43,811 nucleotides of DNA from an uncultured Pelagibacteraceae bacterium (lineage in GTDB: Bacteria; Pseudomonadota; Alphaproteobacteria; Pelagibacterales; Pelagibacteraceae), in NCBI GenBank assembly GCA_902587215.1, contig CACIKJ010000004.1, positions 1-43,811 of the forward strand, read 5' to 3'. A program made the translations under genes and the position numbers. This document shows, in pieces, positions 32,351 through 41,019 of this stretch (its first letter is position 1; each line of letters begins with the position of its first letter). Under the pieces are notes generated by a model. It was not told where the DNA came from. It ran no database searches and was given only the letters and a program-made list of their open reading frames with translations.

Positions 32351-34195
32351 CTATATACCCTGTCTTTGTTTTGATTTGCCTTCTTTATGAAGTTTTAAAG
32401 CCTCTTCATTTTCTTTTGTTTTAGGTATTTCTAGTGTAGGACTTTCCCAATACGCAGAACCCTCAAGCCATTGGTACGAGTGTGTTTTAATTGAAATTAC
32501 ATATGTTGTTTTTGATTTTTTAGCTCTTTTAAAAGCTTCCTCTAATTCACTAATTGTATTCACTTCTTCTGACTTTGCACCCATACTCTCTGCATGTTTT
32601 GCAAAATTTACATTAACTAAATTTGAAACTTTTGAACTCTCAAACAGACAATTAAATTCTTTTCCACCTTTAAATAATTGAAGTCTGTTTATTACTGCAT
32701 GACCTCCATTATCACATACAATTATTATCAATTTATTATTTGTAATAACTGATGAATAAATATCTGAGTTATATAGAAGATATGATCCATCACCTACGAA
32801 TGCTATTACTTCTTTTTCTGGGTTTGCCATTTTTATTCCAAGTGCTCCTGAAATTTCATAACCCATACAACTGAAACCCCACTCAGTTTCGTGAGTATTA
32901 AGTTCTCTTGGTCTCCAAATTTGAACTACTTCTCCAACTAAACCACCTGCTGCTGTAACAGCTATATCCGATGCATCTGAATTTCTATAAACTGCTCCAA
33001 CTGCATGAGCATAACTTGGTAATTTTTGATTTGTTGGCCCGCTTTCTTTATCAACATACTCATTCCACAATTTTAATTCATCTCTAGATTTTTTATACCA
33101 ATCGTCAGGTGCCTTCCAATTTCCTAGGGCTTGTGACAATTCATTTAAAGTTACTTTTGCATCACCTATAACTGATTGTGCCATGTGTTTATTTGCATCG
33201 AATCTTGAAACATTTATTGAAACCAAAGAAAAGTTTGGATTTTCAAAATTTGCCCAAGACCCTGTTGTAAAATCTCCTAACTTCGTTCCCACTGCTATTG
33301 CAAGATCTGTTTTTTTTGCAAAATTATTCGCAGCCTTTCCTCCTAAACCACCTATTGGACCTAAAAAATGTGAATGATCCTTTTTCATAGTTGAATAGCC
33401 CATTACAGTTTGTGTAACAGGAATATTATGTTTAATTGCAAAATTTGATAAATCTTCCATGGCTTCTGAATAAAATACTCCTCCACCAGAAATTATAATT
33501 GGATTTTTAGAATTTTTTATTATCTGAGCTGCCTCTTTAACCTGAAAATCATCTGGTCGTGGTCTTCTAATGTTATGTATTCTCTCTCTAAAAAATTCTT
33601 CTGGATAATCGAAAGTTTCACCTTGAATATCCTGACTTAAAGAAATGCACGCTGGCCCACAATCAGCTGGATCTAGCATAATTTGAATTGCTTGAGGTAA
33701 GGTTTGTAAAATTTGTTCTGGTCTTGTTATTCTATCAAAATACTTTGTTACAGGTTTAAATGCATCATTTTGAGTTATGCCTGGATTATTAAAATGTTCA
33801 ACTTGTTGTAAGACTGGATCTGGTATTCTGTTTGCATATGTGTCACCTGGTAAAAATAAAATTGGTAATCTATTACTCATAGCAACCGCTGCAGCTGTAA
33901 CCATGTTTGTCGACCCTGGGCCAACTGAACTAGTTGCAATAAATATTTGTTTTCTTCTTTTTGCTCTAGCGTATGCTATTCCTGTCAAAGCCATATTTTG
34001 CTCATGATGTCCTCTATAAGTTGGAAGACTATCTTTGTTTTCCTCTAAAGCTTGACCTAAACAAGCTACATTTCCGTGGCCAAATATTCCAAAAGCACCA
34101 GCAAATAATGGTTCTTTTTTACCATCAATTAGAATTTTTTGGGCAATTAGATGTTTTACTATTGCATGTGCAGATGTAAGCTTTATTTTTTTCAT
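32351..34195 (-). CDS. iolD: 3D-(3,5/4)-trihydroxycyclohexane-1,2-dione acylhydrolase (IolD)
   Basis: This is a thiamine-diphosphate enzyme that opens the inositol-derived ring to 5-deoxy-glucuronate, the third step of myo-inositol catabolism. At 614 residues it has family length. Distinctive IolD blocks are AFGIFGHGNVACLGQALEE near 33, ATSSVGPGSTNMVTAA near 88 and LPGDTYANRIPDPVLQQVEHF (in part) near 115. The C-terminal ThDP-binding motif GDGSYLLYNSDIYSSVITN lies near 465. It leads a minus-strand operon (iolD, Gfo/Idh/MocA, ROK kinase, FAH-family) and is divergent from the aldehyde dehydrogenase gene, with a 54-base shared promoter region. Confidence 0.94.
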   Translation of the reverse strand: MKKIKLTSAHAIVKHLIAQKILIDGKKEPLFAGAFGIFGHGNVACLGQALEENKDSLPTYRGHHEQNMALTGIAYARAKRRKQIFIATSSVGPGSTNMVTAAAVAMSNRLPILFLPGDTYANRIPDPVLQQVEHFNNPGITQNDAFKPVTKYFDRITRPEQILQTLPQAIQIMLDPADCGPACISLSQDIQGETFDYPEEFFRERIHNIRRPRPDDFQVKEAAQIIKNSKNPIIISGGGVFYSEAMEDLSNFAIKHNIPVTQTVMGYSTMKKDHSHFLGPIGGLGGKAANNFAKKTDLAIAVGTKLGDFTTGSWANFENPNFSLVSINVSRFDANKHMAQSVIGDAKVTLNELSQALGNWKAPDDWYKKSRDELKLWNEYVDKESGPTNQKLPSYAHAVGAVYRNSDASDIAVTAAGGLVGEVVQIWRPRELNTHETEWGFSCMGYEISGALGIKMANPEKEVIAFVGDGSYLLYNSDIYSSVITNNKLIIIVCDNGGHAVINRLQLFKGGKEFNCLFESSKVSNLVNVNFAKHAESMGAKSEEVNTISELEEAFKRAKKSKTTYVISIKTHSYQWLEGSAYWESPTLEIPKTKENEEALKLHKEGKSKQRQGI

Positions 34196-34249
34196 ATTTC
34201 TAGATATATTCTCTTAATATTTCACTTAATAAACCATAAAATAAAAATT

Positions 34250-35692
34250 ATGTATAGTAAATTTGGTCAATTCATTAATGGTAAATGGCAACAGTCTGAA
34301 AAAAAAGAAACTTACGATGTTATAAATCCTGCTACTGAAGAAATAATAGGCAAAGCTTCGAAGGCATCTTCAGTTGATGTTCAGAATGCCTTAAAATCTG
34401 CAGAGAAAGGATTGGAAGTTTGGAGAAATACCATTCCTTGGAAAAGATCATACATAATCAGAAAAATTGCTGATTTGATGAGACAAAAACAAGATGTCCT
34501 TGCAAAATGGTTGGCTCTTGAGGTTGGTAAGCCTTTAGCGGAAGGTATAGGTGAAACAGGTGGGGCTGCAGATATTTTTGAATGGAATGCAGAGGAGACA
34601 AAAAGAATTTATGGTCAAACTGTTGAAAGTAGATTTCCTGATACTAGAGTACACGTATACTATCAACCAGTTGGAGTAGTTGCAGCATTAGTACCTTGGA
34701 ACTTTCCTTTAATATTAGCTGCTAGAAAAATTTCTACAGCATTAGCTGCTGGTTGCTCCGTTATTTGTAAACCAGATGTTATTACTCCTGGAACTGTTAT
34801 GGAACTAGTAGATATCTGCAAAGAAGCAGGTGTGCCTGCTGGTGTAGTAAATTTGTTATCTGGAGATCCAGCAGAAATATCAAATGAATTATTAGAGTCT
34901 GACATTGTAAAAAAGGTTTCAATAACTGGATCAACAAGAGTAGGAAAATTAATATTAAAAAAAGCGGCAGATAAAGTTCAAAGAGTAACAATGGAACTTA
35001 GTGGCCATTCACCGTTTATAGTGTTTGATGATGTTGATGTTAATAAGGTAGCTGATATGGCAATTACAGCAAAATTTAGAAATAATGGACAAGTCTGTAT
35101 TTCACCAAATAGATTTTATATTCAAGAAAACAAAAAAGACGAATTTATTAAAGCTTTCATTAACAGAACAAAAAAATTAAAAATAGGAAATGGTTTAGAT
35201 GAAGGAGTACAATTAGGACCATTAACTACTGCGAAGAGACTAAGTGAAATTGAGGAGCTTGTTGAAACTACAAAAAAAGAAGGAGCTAAAGTTTTATTGG
35301 GTGGAAAAAGACCATCTGGTTTTAATAAAGGCTATTTCTATGAACCAACTATTTTTGATGATGTTAAAGATAATTTTACAATAATGAAACAGGAACCTTT
35401 TGGACCATTGGTTCCAATGCTTTCTTTTAAAACTTTTGATGAAGTTATTGAAAGAGCAAATAATAATGATCTTGGTTTATGCAGTTATATTTATACTAAT
35501 TCCATGGAACAAGCCCATAAAGCTTCTGAATTAATGGAAAGTGGAACGGTCGCAGTAAACACAGCGGCAGTTGCAGTTGCAGAAGCTCCTTTTGGAGGTA
35601 TTAAACAGACAGGTTATGGACGAGAAGGTGGATCAATGGCTATTAAAGATTATCTTAATATTAAATACACTCATCTAGGTCTAAAATCATAG
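34250..35692 (+). CDS. NAD(P)-dependent aldehyde dehydrogenase
   Basis: This is a 480-residue aldehyde dehydrogenase of the ALDH superfamily. The start is the ATG at 34250 (MYSKFGQFINGKW, the usual ALDH beginning); the frame stays open upstream, but that extension overlaps iolD in antisense. Seen are the PWNFPL motif near 150, GSTRVGK near 225, the catalytic Glu in TMELSGHSPFIVF near 249 and the catalytic Cys in NNGQVCISPNRF near 283. It is most like succinate-semialdehyde/glycolaldehyde dehydrogenases and lacks the CoA-type methylmalonate-semialdehyde (IolA) signature as far as I can judge. It is the first gene of a plus-strand group, one base from the aldolase gene. Confidence 0.88.
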   Translation: MYSKFGQFINGKWQQSEKKETYDVINPATEEIIGKASKASSVDVQNALKSAEKGLEVWRNTIPWKRSYIIRKIADLMRQKQDVLAKWLALEVGKPLAEGIGETGGAADIFEWNAEETKRIYGQTVESRFPDTRVHVYYQPVGVVAALVPWNFPLILAARKISTALAAGCSVICKPDVITPGTVMELVDICKEAGVPAGVVNLLSGDPAEISNELLESDIVKKVSITGSTRVGKLILKKAADKVQRVTMELSGHSPFIVFDDVDVNKVADMAITAKFRNNGQVCISPNRFYIQENKKDEFIKAFINRTKKLKIGNGLDEGVQLGPLTTAKRLSEIEELVETTKKEGAKVLLGGKRPSGFNKGYFYEPTIFDDVKDNFTIMKQEPFGPLVPMLSFKTFDEVIERANNNDLGLCSYIYTNSMEQAHKASELMESGTVAVNTAAVAVAEAPFGGIKQTGYGREGGSMAIKDYLNIKYTHLGLKS

Positions 35693-35693
35693 A

Positions 35694-36485
35694 ATGAGAC
35701 AAAATAAAATTAAAAAAATGATGCAAAATGGTCAAACAATAGTGAATGGTTGGCTTCAAATACCAAGTTCGTTTTCAGCTGAAGTAATGTCTCATCAAGG
35801 CTGGGATTCATTAACAATAGATATGCAACATGGAGTTATAGATTACCCAAATGCACTGCAGATGTTACAATCTATATCAACAACAGATGTAACGCCACTT
35901 GCAAGAGTAAATTGGAACGAACCCGGACAAATAATGAAAATATTAGACGCTGGTTGTTATGGTGTAATATGTCCAATGGTAAGTAATAAAACTGAAGCTG
36001 AAAAATTTGTTCAAGCATGCATGTACCCACCAAAAGGTTATAGAAGTTTTGGTCCAATAAGAGGACTAATTTATGGTGGTGGAGATTACGGAGAACATGC
36101 GAATAATGAAATTTTAAAAATTGCGATGATTGAAACAAAAGAAGCGTTAGAAAAGCTTAATGAAATCATGACTACTCCTGGAATTGATGGAATTTATATT
36201 GGGCCAGCAGATTTAAGTCTTGCTATAGGGCAGAAACCTGCATTTGATAATCCTGAGGGATCCCCGACATATAAAGAAATTTTAAACATTTTAGAACATG
36301 CAAAAAAAAATAATATTTTCGCAGGTATTCATAACGCTACTCCAGAATATGCAAAAAAAATGATAGATTTAGGTTTTAATTTAGTGACTATTGGGTCTGA
36401 CCAAAGATACATGAGCGCTGGTGCAAAGGAAGCGGTTTCAAAACTTAAGACAGTAAAATCTAAAGAACAATCCAAAACTTACTAG
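35694..36485 (+). CDS. HpcH/HpaI-type class II aldolase (2-keto-3-deoxy acid aldolase)
   Basis: This is a 263-residue TIM-barrel aldolase that cleaves 2-keto-(3-deoxy)-acids to pyruvate and an aldehyde with a divalent metal. It shows NGWLQIPSSFSAEVMSHQGW near 17, the acidic SLTIDMQHGVIDY near 43, ARVNWNE near 70 and the metal-binding IGPADLSLAIG near 170. The closest characterised relatives are 4-hydroxy-2-oxoheptanedioate and 2-keto-3-deoxy-rhamnonate aldolases. It starts one base after the aldehyde dehydrogenase stop, so aldolase and dehydrogenase probably act in sequence. A role as a replacement for the inositol aldolase IolJ is possible. Confidence 0.87.
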   Translation: MRQNKIKKMMQNGQTIVNGWLQIPSSFSAEVMSHQGWDSLTIDMQHGVIDYPNALQMLQSISTTDVTPLARVNWNEPGQIMKILDAGCYGVICPMVSNKTEAEKFVQACMYPPKGYRSFGPIRGLIYGGGDYGEHANNEILKIAMIETKEALEKLNEIMTTPGIDGIYIGPADLSLAIGQKPAFDNPEGSPTYKEILNILEHAKKNNIFAGIHNATPEYAKKMIDLGFNLVTIGSDQRYMSAGAKEAVSKLKTVKSKEQSKTY

Positions 36486-36490
36486 ATAAA

Positions 36491-37456
36491 GTGTCGGATA
36501 AAAAAAAAATAATAATAATCCAACCTATTCACGAGGCAGGTATTAAATTATTGAAAGAAAATTCAAATTATGAATATGAAATTGTGGAGGATTTAGATAA
36601 TACAGATATAAAATCTAAAATTTCGAAATGTGATGCAATTTCAATAAGAACAGCAAATTTATCTGGTGAATTAATAAATGCATCTAAAAATTTAAAAATC
36701 ATTTCAAGACATGGTGTCGGTTATGACAATATTGATCTTAAAGCTTCAAAAGAAAAAAATATTACCTTAGCTATTACAGCAACCGCAAATGCTGTAGCTG
36801 TAGCTGAGCATGTTTTATTTATGCTTTTAAATATTTCAAAAAGGAGAAATATGTACGACGACACTGTTAAATCTGGAAATTTTTTAAATCGAAATAAACT
36901 TCCTAAAACAATCGAATTATGGAATAAAAATATTCTGATTGCTGGCTTTGGTAGAATTGGGCAATGTTTAATAAAAAGATGTTTAGGCTTTGAGATGAAT
37001 GTTTTTGTTTACGACCCATTTGTTAGAAAAGACATCATTGAGAGTTTTGGTGGTAAGAAGATTGAGAATTTAGCGGATTCAATAAAAGAAATGGATGCAA
37101 TTACGTTACATGTTCCTTTAAATGATAAAACAAAAAACTTAATCAATTATAATTTACTAAAAACAATGAAAAAAAACTGTATTATTATAAATGCGGCTCG
37201 AGGTGGAGTAATTAATGAAGTGGATTTGGACAGAGCTTTAAACGAAGATTTAATTTTTGGAGCAGGTATAGATGTGTTTGAAAAAGAGCCTCCAGATCAA
37301 AATAATCCTTTGCTTAAAAATGAAAAAGTTTTTTTAAGTCCACATACAGCAGCTTTTACTGAAGAGTGCATGACTAGAATGGGCATAGAAACTATACAAA
37401 ATATTATTGATTTTTTTGAAAAAAGGTTAGACAACTCAAAAACTATAAAGCTTTAA
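36491..37456 (+). CDS. D-2-hydroxyacid dehydrogenase (phosphoglycerate dehydrogenase-like)
   Basis: This is a 321-residue NAD-dependent D-isomer 2-hydroxyacid dehydrogenase. It shows SRHGVGYDNIDL near 75, the nucleotide-binding AGFGRIGQCLIKRC near 150, NAARGGVINEVDL with the catalytic Arg near 235, the DVFEKEPPDQNNPLL acid near 263 and SPHTAAFTEE with the catalytic His near 283. The start is GTG at 36491, 5 bases after the aldolase stop. It lacks the C-terminal ACT domain of serine-pathway SerA, so hydroxypyruvate, glyoxylate or sugar-acid ketone reduction is more likely. The position between an aldolase and a pilin-like gene gives no further clue. Confidence 0.87.
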   Translation: MSDKKKIIIIQPIHEAGIKLLKENSNYEYEIVEDLDNTDIKSKISKCDAISIRTANLSGELINASKNLKIISRHGVGYDNIDLKASKEKNITLAITATANAVAVAEHVLFMLLNISKRRNMYDDTVKSGNFLNRNKLPKTIELWNKNILIAGFGRIGQCLIKRCLGFEMNVFVYDPFVRKDIIESFGGKKIENLADSIKEMDAITLHVPLNDKTKNLINYNLLKTMKKNCIIINAARGGVINEVDLDRALNEDLIFGAGIDVFEKEPPDQNNPLLKNEKVFLSPHTAAFTEECMTRMGIETIQNIIDFFEKRLDNSKTIKL

Positions 37457-37957
37457 ATGAGAATAAACTTTAAAAATTTTGGTCTACTAGAAACTCTTGT
37501 AGTTTTGTCAGCAGTATTTGTTGTTGGTATGTTAATTTGGACAGCAAGCACTAGACCGGCTGTTGAAGCTAAAGCAAATCTTGTAAAAGAAAATCATCAA
37601 AAAGTTGTAGATTTTATTAATAATGAAGTTAACAAATGTGGAAATGCAGATGAAAACACAAAAACTATCTGGGGCGATCCTTGTAATGGAGAATGGATCG
37701 CGGACAAGGTTGTAGATTATATAAACAATAATCTTCAAATTGAAAATCCATTTTCTGATGATACAAAAGTTAAAACTGATCCAGATCCAAGAATAAAAGC
37801 TGAAGGAAAAGCTGGTCAAACTGTAGAAATGGGTGTGATATTTTTAATGTCTTCAAATTTTCAGGCTGAACCAGGATCGGAATGGATAGTTGGAACTTGC
37901 TTTAAATCTCCTTGTGTAGCTGCAGGTAATAACGAGTTAACTTCAATATACAGATAA
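37457..37957 (+). CDS. Membrane-anchored pilin-like protein of unknown function
   Basis: This 166-residue protein starts directly after the hydroxyacid dehydrogenase stop. The N-terminus has a basic start and one hydrophobic helix (about 9-30) within FKNFGLLETLVVLSAVFVVG, which resembles a type IV prepilin-like segment: a Gly followed by a hydrophobic stretch with an early Glu, although the Glu is at +3 rather than +5. The long mature part is periplasmic if anchored, hydrophilic, and has two Cys pairs (Cys in NKCGN and GDPCNG; GTCFKSPC near 147-152), suggesting disulfides. Family not certain. It overlaps no gene and lies 3 bases before the convergent iolE end. Confidence 0.6.
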   Translation: MRINFKNFGLLETLVVLSAVFVVGMLIWTASTRPAVEAKANLVKENHQKVVDFINNEVNKCGNADENTKTIWGDPCNGEWIADKVVDYINNNLQIENPFSDDTKVKTDPDPRIKAEGKAGQTVEMGVIFLMSSNFQAEPGSEWIVGTCFKSPCVAAGNNELTSIYR

Positions 37958-37960
37958 TTT

Positions 37961-38860
37961 TTACTGATATATCTTAATATTAGATTTTTTTAGAGTTTCA
38001 GTTAAGTATTTATATCCCTTGATTGCATACTCTAAAGGATTTGCCTTTTTTGGATCTTGCTCTGCCTCAACTACTAACCATCCAGAATAATTGTTTTTTT
38101 TTAGGATATCAAATAAAGGTTTATAATCTATACATCCATCTCCAGGTACTGTAAACGCACCTTCGAGAAATGCTCCTCTAAAACTCAAATCTTCTTTTAG
38201 AGATTTATCTAAAACATTTTTTCTAATATCTTTACAGTGGATGTGGTGAAGTCTACTACTATAATTTTCAAATATCTTTTTAGAGTCCCCTTTTGCAAAA
38301 AGCATGTGTCCAGTATCTAAAGTAAGTTTCACACTTTCATCAGTATTATCCATTAATCTTTCAGTATCCTCTTGTGTTTCTATTACTGTACCCATATGAT
38401 GATGATAGGCAAGTGGCATACCTTGATCCTCTAAAAATTTACCCATCTCAGAAATTTTTTTACAAAAACTTTTCCATTCGTCAGCACTCATTTGTGGTCT
38501 AGTGGAAAGTTTTCGGTTTGGATCGCCTTGTATTGAGCCTGAAACTTCAGCAAAAACTATACAAGGAGATTTACAATCTTGAAATAACTTTAATTGTTCT
38601 TGTATTAGTTTTTTTTCCTCATCAACTGAATTTTTTCTTAAATTTGCTCCATACCAACCTGAACATAAATGTAAATTATACTTATTTAATTTAGGAATTA
38701 GTTCTGAGGAATTCTTTGGAAATTTTCCACCAGACTCAATCCCAATAAATCCTGCCTGACTAGCTTCTTTTAAACATTGGTCTAAAGTTGTATCACCTCC
38801 TAACTCAGGCATATCATCATTACTCCATGCTATTGGTGCTACTCCTAATTTTACTGACAT
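37961..38860 (-). CDS. iolE: Myo-inosose-2 dehydratase (IolE)
   Basis: This enzyme dehydrates 2-keto-myo-inositol to the trihydroxycyclohexanedione, step two of inositol catabolism. The 299-residue TIM barrel (AP endonuclease type 2 fold) begins KLGVAPIAWSNDDMPELGGD, a diagnostic IolE start. Metal-ligand regions are AYHHHMGTVIETQ near 152, LTLDTGHMLFAKGD near 183 and HCKDIRK near 210, with a C-terminal VVEAEQDP. It is on the minus strand, divergent from the IolG-type dehydrogenase gene with 52 bases between starts, and its substrate is that enzyme's product. It ends 3 bases from the pilin-like gene. Confidence 0.94.
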   Translation of the reverse strand: MSVKLGVAPIAWSNDDMPELGGDTTLDQCLKEASQAGFIGIESGGKFPKNSSELIPKLNKYNLHLCSGWYGANLRKNSVDEEKKLIQEQLKLFQDCKSPCIVFAEVSGSIQGDPNRKLSTRPQMSADEWKSFCKKISEMGKFLEDQGMPLAYHHHMGTVIETQEDTERLMDNTDESVKLTLDTGHMLFAKGDSKKIFENYSSRLHHIHCKDIRKNVLDKSLKEDLSFRGAFLEGAFTVPGDGCIDYKPLFDILKKNNYSGWLVVEAEQDPKKANPLEYAIKGYKYLTETLKKSNIKIYQ

Positions 38861-38912
38861 AATAAATATTTTTAGTTAAGATATAAAAAAGAATATTAAA
38901 TTCAAACAAAAA

Positions 38913-39914
38913 ATGATTAACATTGCTTTATTAGGACTCGGAAGAATTGGTATCATGCATGGTAAAAATTTAATGCGTAATAAAGCATTTAATTTAAAAT
39001 ATGTTTACGATATCAATAAAAAATTAACTCAAAAAATTTCTTATTTACTGAAATCAAACCCAATTGATAATCCTTCTGTAGCATTTAAGGATAAAAAATT
39101 AGATGCTGTATTTATTGCATCTACAACATCTACTCATATAAAACTAATACTAGAAGCAGTTAAATACAGAAAGGCTATTTTTTGTGAAAAGCCTTTAGAT
39201 TTAAACATTCAAAAAATAAATGAGTGCAAAAGGAGAATAAAAAAATCTAATCCAAAAATACAGTTAGGATTTAATAGAAGATATGATCCGGGCCATAACA
39301 GTTTAAAAAAACAACTTTTAAAGCAAAAAATAGGAAAACTTGAAAAAATAATTATTACAAGTAGAGACCCTGCCCCTCCATCATTTAAATACTTAAAAGA
39401 ATCTGGGGGAATATTTAAAGATATGATGATTCACGATTTTGATCTAGTAAGATTTTATTTGGATGATGATGAACCAGATAAAATAATAGCAACTGGTAGC
39501 AATATTTCAGATCTAAGGTTTAATAAAATTAAAGACTTTGAGTTAGCCTCTTGCATCATAAAATCAAAAAAAGGTGTTCAATGTATTATAACAAACTCTA
39601 GGCATTGCAGTTTTGGCTATGACCAAAGAGTGGAGTTATTTGGTACTAAAGGAATGATAGTGTCTGAAAATAAAAGAAAAGATGAAACGAGTTTTTATTC
39701 AAATAATGTTACATCTGGTAGAACTCCATTAATGCATTTTTTTGTAGAACGATATAAAGAAGCTTATAAAAACCAGCTTTATGATTTTGCTAAGTTTGTA
39801 AAAAAAAATATAAAACCATTGGCTAAATTTGAGGAAGGTAGAAGAGCTTTAATTATGGCAAATGCCGCAAAAAAATCTTTATCATCTAAAAAATTTGAAA
39901 AACTTAATTTCTGA
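38913..39914 (+). CDS. iolG: Inositol 2-dehydrogenase-type oxidoreductase (IolG family)
   Basis: This is a 333-residue Gfo/Idh/MocA dehydrogenase predicted to oxidise myo-inositol (or another cyclitol) to the 2-keto form with NAD. It starts with the Rossmann motif ALLGLGRIGIMHGKNL. The catalytic Lys93 lies in FCEKPLDL, followed by QLGFNRRYDPGHNSL near 137 and ITSRDPAPPSFKYLKESGG (near 150), a stretch typical of IolG/inositol 2-dehydrogenases, then DMMIHDFDLVRFYL with the catalytic Asp/His near 180. It is divergent from iolE and followed by the ABC importer genes after 106 bases. Confidence 0.9.
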   Translation: MINIALLGLGRIGIMHGKNLMRNKAFNLKYVYDINKKLTQKISYLLKSNPIDNPSVAFKDKKLDAVFIASTTSTHIKLILEAVKYRKAIFCEKPLDLNIQKINECKRRIKKSNPKIQLGFNRRYDPGHNSLKKQLLKQKIGKLEKIIITSRDPAPPSFKYLKESGGIFKDMMIHDFDLVRFYLDDDEPDKIIATGSNISDLRFNKIKDFELASCIIKSKKGVQCIITNSRHCSFGYDQRVELFGTKGMIVSENKRKDETSFYSNNVTSGRTPLMHFFVERYKEAYKNQLYDFAKFVKKNIKPLAKFEEGRRALIMANAAKKSLSSKKFEKLNF

Positions 39915-40009
39915 TAGAATCAACTGTTACTAGAATGCAACCTGCCACCTTTACTTTTTATTTATATTTTGTTTAAATTTAATTTTTAAAAGTTAACTTT
40001 AAATAAATA

Positions 40010-40013
40010 GAGG
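40010..40013 (+). promoter_or_regulatory. Shine-Dalgarno site and A/T-rich leader of the sugar-binding protein gene
   Basis: GAGG lies 7 bases before the ATG at 40021. The 106-base gap after iolG (39915-40020) also holds a small perfect palindrome, AAAGTTAACTTT at 39989-40000, which could be a regulator site. Palindromes of this size are expected by chance at this base composition, so I give it little weight. Confidence 0.4.
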
Positions 40014-40020
40014 AAAAATA

Positions 40021-40944
40021 ATGAAAACAATAAGAAACTTTTTCCTAGCAATCGCTGCATGGGCTATGATGTCTGTGTCTGCAATAGCTACGGATGTAAT
40101 AGTTGTTTCACATGGTCAAGCAAATGACCCTTTCTGGTCTGTTGCAAAAAATGGTGTTGATGCTGCTTGTAAAGATATGGGAGTATCTTGTAAGTACACT
40201 GCGCCAGGAACTTTTGACATGGTTGAAATGGCAAAATTAATTGATAACGCTGTATCACAAAAACCAAAAGGTATTGTGATTACACTTCCAGATGCTGCTG
40301 CTTTAGGAAAATCTGTTAAAGCTGCTATAGCTGCTGGTATACCAGTTATCTCAATGAACTCTGGTTCTGATGACTACGCTTCATTAGGAATTAGTGCTCA
40401 CGTTGGACAAACTGAATTTGAAGCTGGTGTAGGTGGCGGACAAAAAATGAAAGCTGCTGGTGGTAAAAAGGCACTATGTGTTAACCACGAAGTTGGAAAC
40501 GTTGCACTAGACAGAAGATGTGCTGGTTTCAAAAAAGGTTTTGGTGGAAGTGTTGATATTTTAGGTACTTCTAACGACCCAACTGAAATTCAAAAAGCTG
40601 TTGCTGCAAAATTAGGTGGTGGATATGACACTATCCTAACTTTAGGTGCTGGTTTATCTGGTGAAGCAGCATTAAAAGCTTTAGAAGCTGCTGGATCAGT
40701 TGGTAAAGTAAGATTGGGTACATTTGATATGTCGCCTAACATGTTAAAAGCTGCTGCTGCAGGAAAAGTAGAGTTTTTAATTGACCAACAACAATACCTA
40801 CAAGGTTACCTACCTATTGCAATTTTTGCTCAGTATATGAGATGGGGAACAATGCCAGCTGGTGTAGTAATGACTGGACCTGGATTTGTAACTCCTGACA
40901 ATGCTAGCGCTGTAATTAAGTGGGCAGCTCAAGGTTATAGATAA
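40021..40944 (+). CDS. Ribose/inositol-type ABC transporter periplasmic sugar-binding protein
   Basis: This is a periplasmic binding protein of the LacI/RbsB (PBP type 1) class, 307 residues. The signal peptide has predicted cleavage near residue 23 (AIA|TDVIVV). The mature protein begins VIVVSHGQANDPFWSVAKNG, with the sugar-stacking aromatic region of the family, and continues with VITLPDAAALGKSVKAAIAA near 85, GVDVILT-like DTILTLGAGLSGEAALKALE near 203 and FLIDQQQYLQGYLP near 257. It is the first gene of an importer next to iolE/iolG, so myo-inositol or a related cyclitol is the likely ligand (inference). Unusually for this window it is rich in GCT/GCA alanine codons, as expected for a highly expressed secreted protein. 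Confidence 0.92.
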   Translation: MKTIRNFFLAIAAWAMMSVSAIATDVIVVSHGQANDPFWSVAKNGVDAACKDMGVSCKYTAPGTFDMVEMAKLIDNAVSQKPKGIVITLPDAAALGKSVKAAIAAGIPVISMNSGSDDYASLGISAHVGQTEFEAGVGGGQKMKAAGGKKALCVNHEVGNVALDRRCAGFKKGFGGSVDILGTSNDPTEIQKAVAAKLGGGYDTILTLGAGLSGEAALKALEAAGSVGKVRLGTFDMSPNMLKAAAAGKVEFLIDQQQYLQGYLPIAIFAQYMRWGTMPAGVVMTGPGFVTPDNASAVIKWAAQGYR

Positions 40945-40958
40945 AATATAATGAAATT

Positions 40959-40989
40959 AGGCCTGACTAAAATTTAGTCAGGCCTTTTT
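40959..40989 (+). terminator. Rho-independent terminator between sugar-binding protein and permease
   Basis: AGGCCTGACTAAA (40959-40971) pairs perfectly with TTTAGTCAGGCCT (40973-40985) around a minimal A/T loop, followed by a T run to 40989. It lies 14 bases after the binding-protein stop and 30 bases before the permease start. It is the strongest terminator in the window and probably sets binding-protein excess over permease. Confidence 0.88.
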
Positions 40990-41019
40990 CTTTGTTTATT
41001 TTTAAATTATAAATCATCT

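Noticed and set aside
34151-34249. Upstream extension of the aldehyde dehydrogenase frame
   Set aside because: It overlaps the start of iolD in antisense, and the ALDH N-terminus begins at the ATG at 34250.
39989-40000. Perfect palindrome AAAGTTAACTTT upstream of the sugar-binding protein gene, as a LacI-type operator
   Set aside because: Twelve-base palindromes are frequent by chance at this A/T content, and no matching copy is seen in the other iol promoter gaps; only a partial half-site (AGTTAAG) lies between iolE and iolG.
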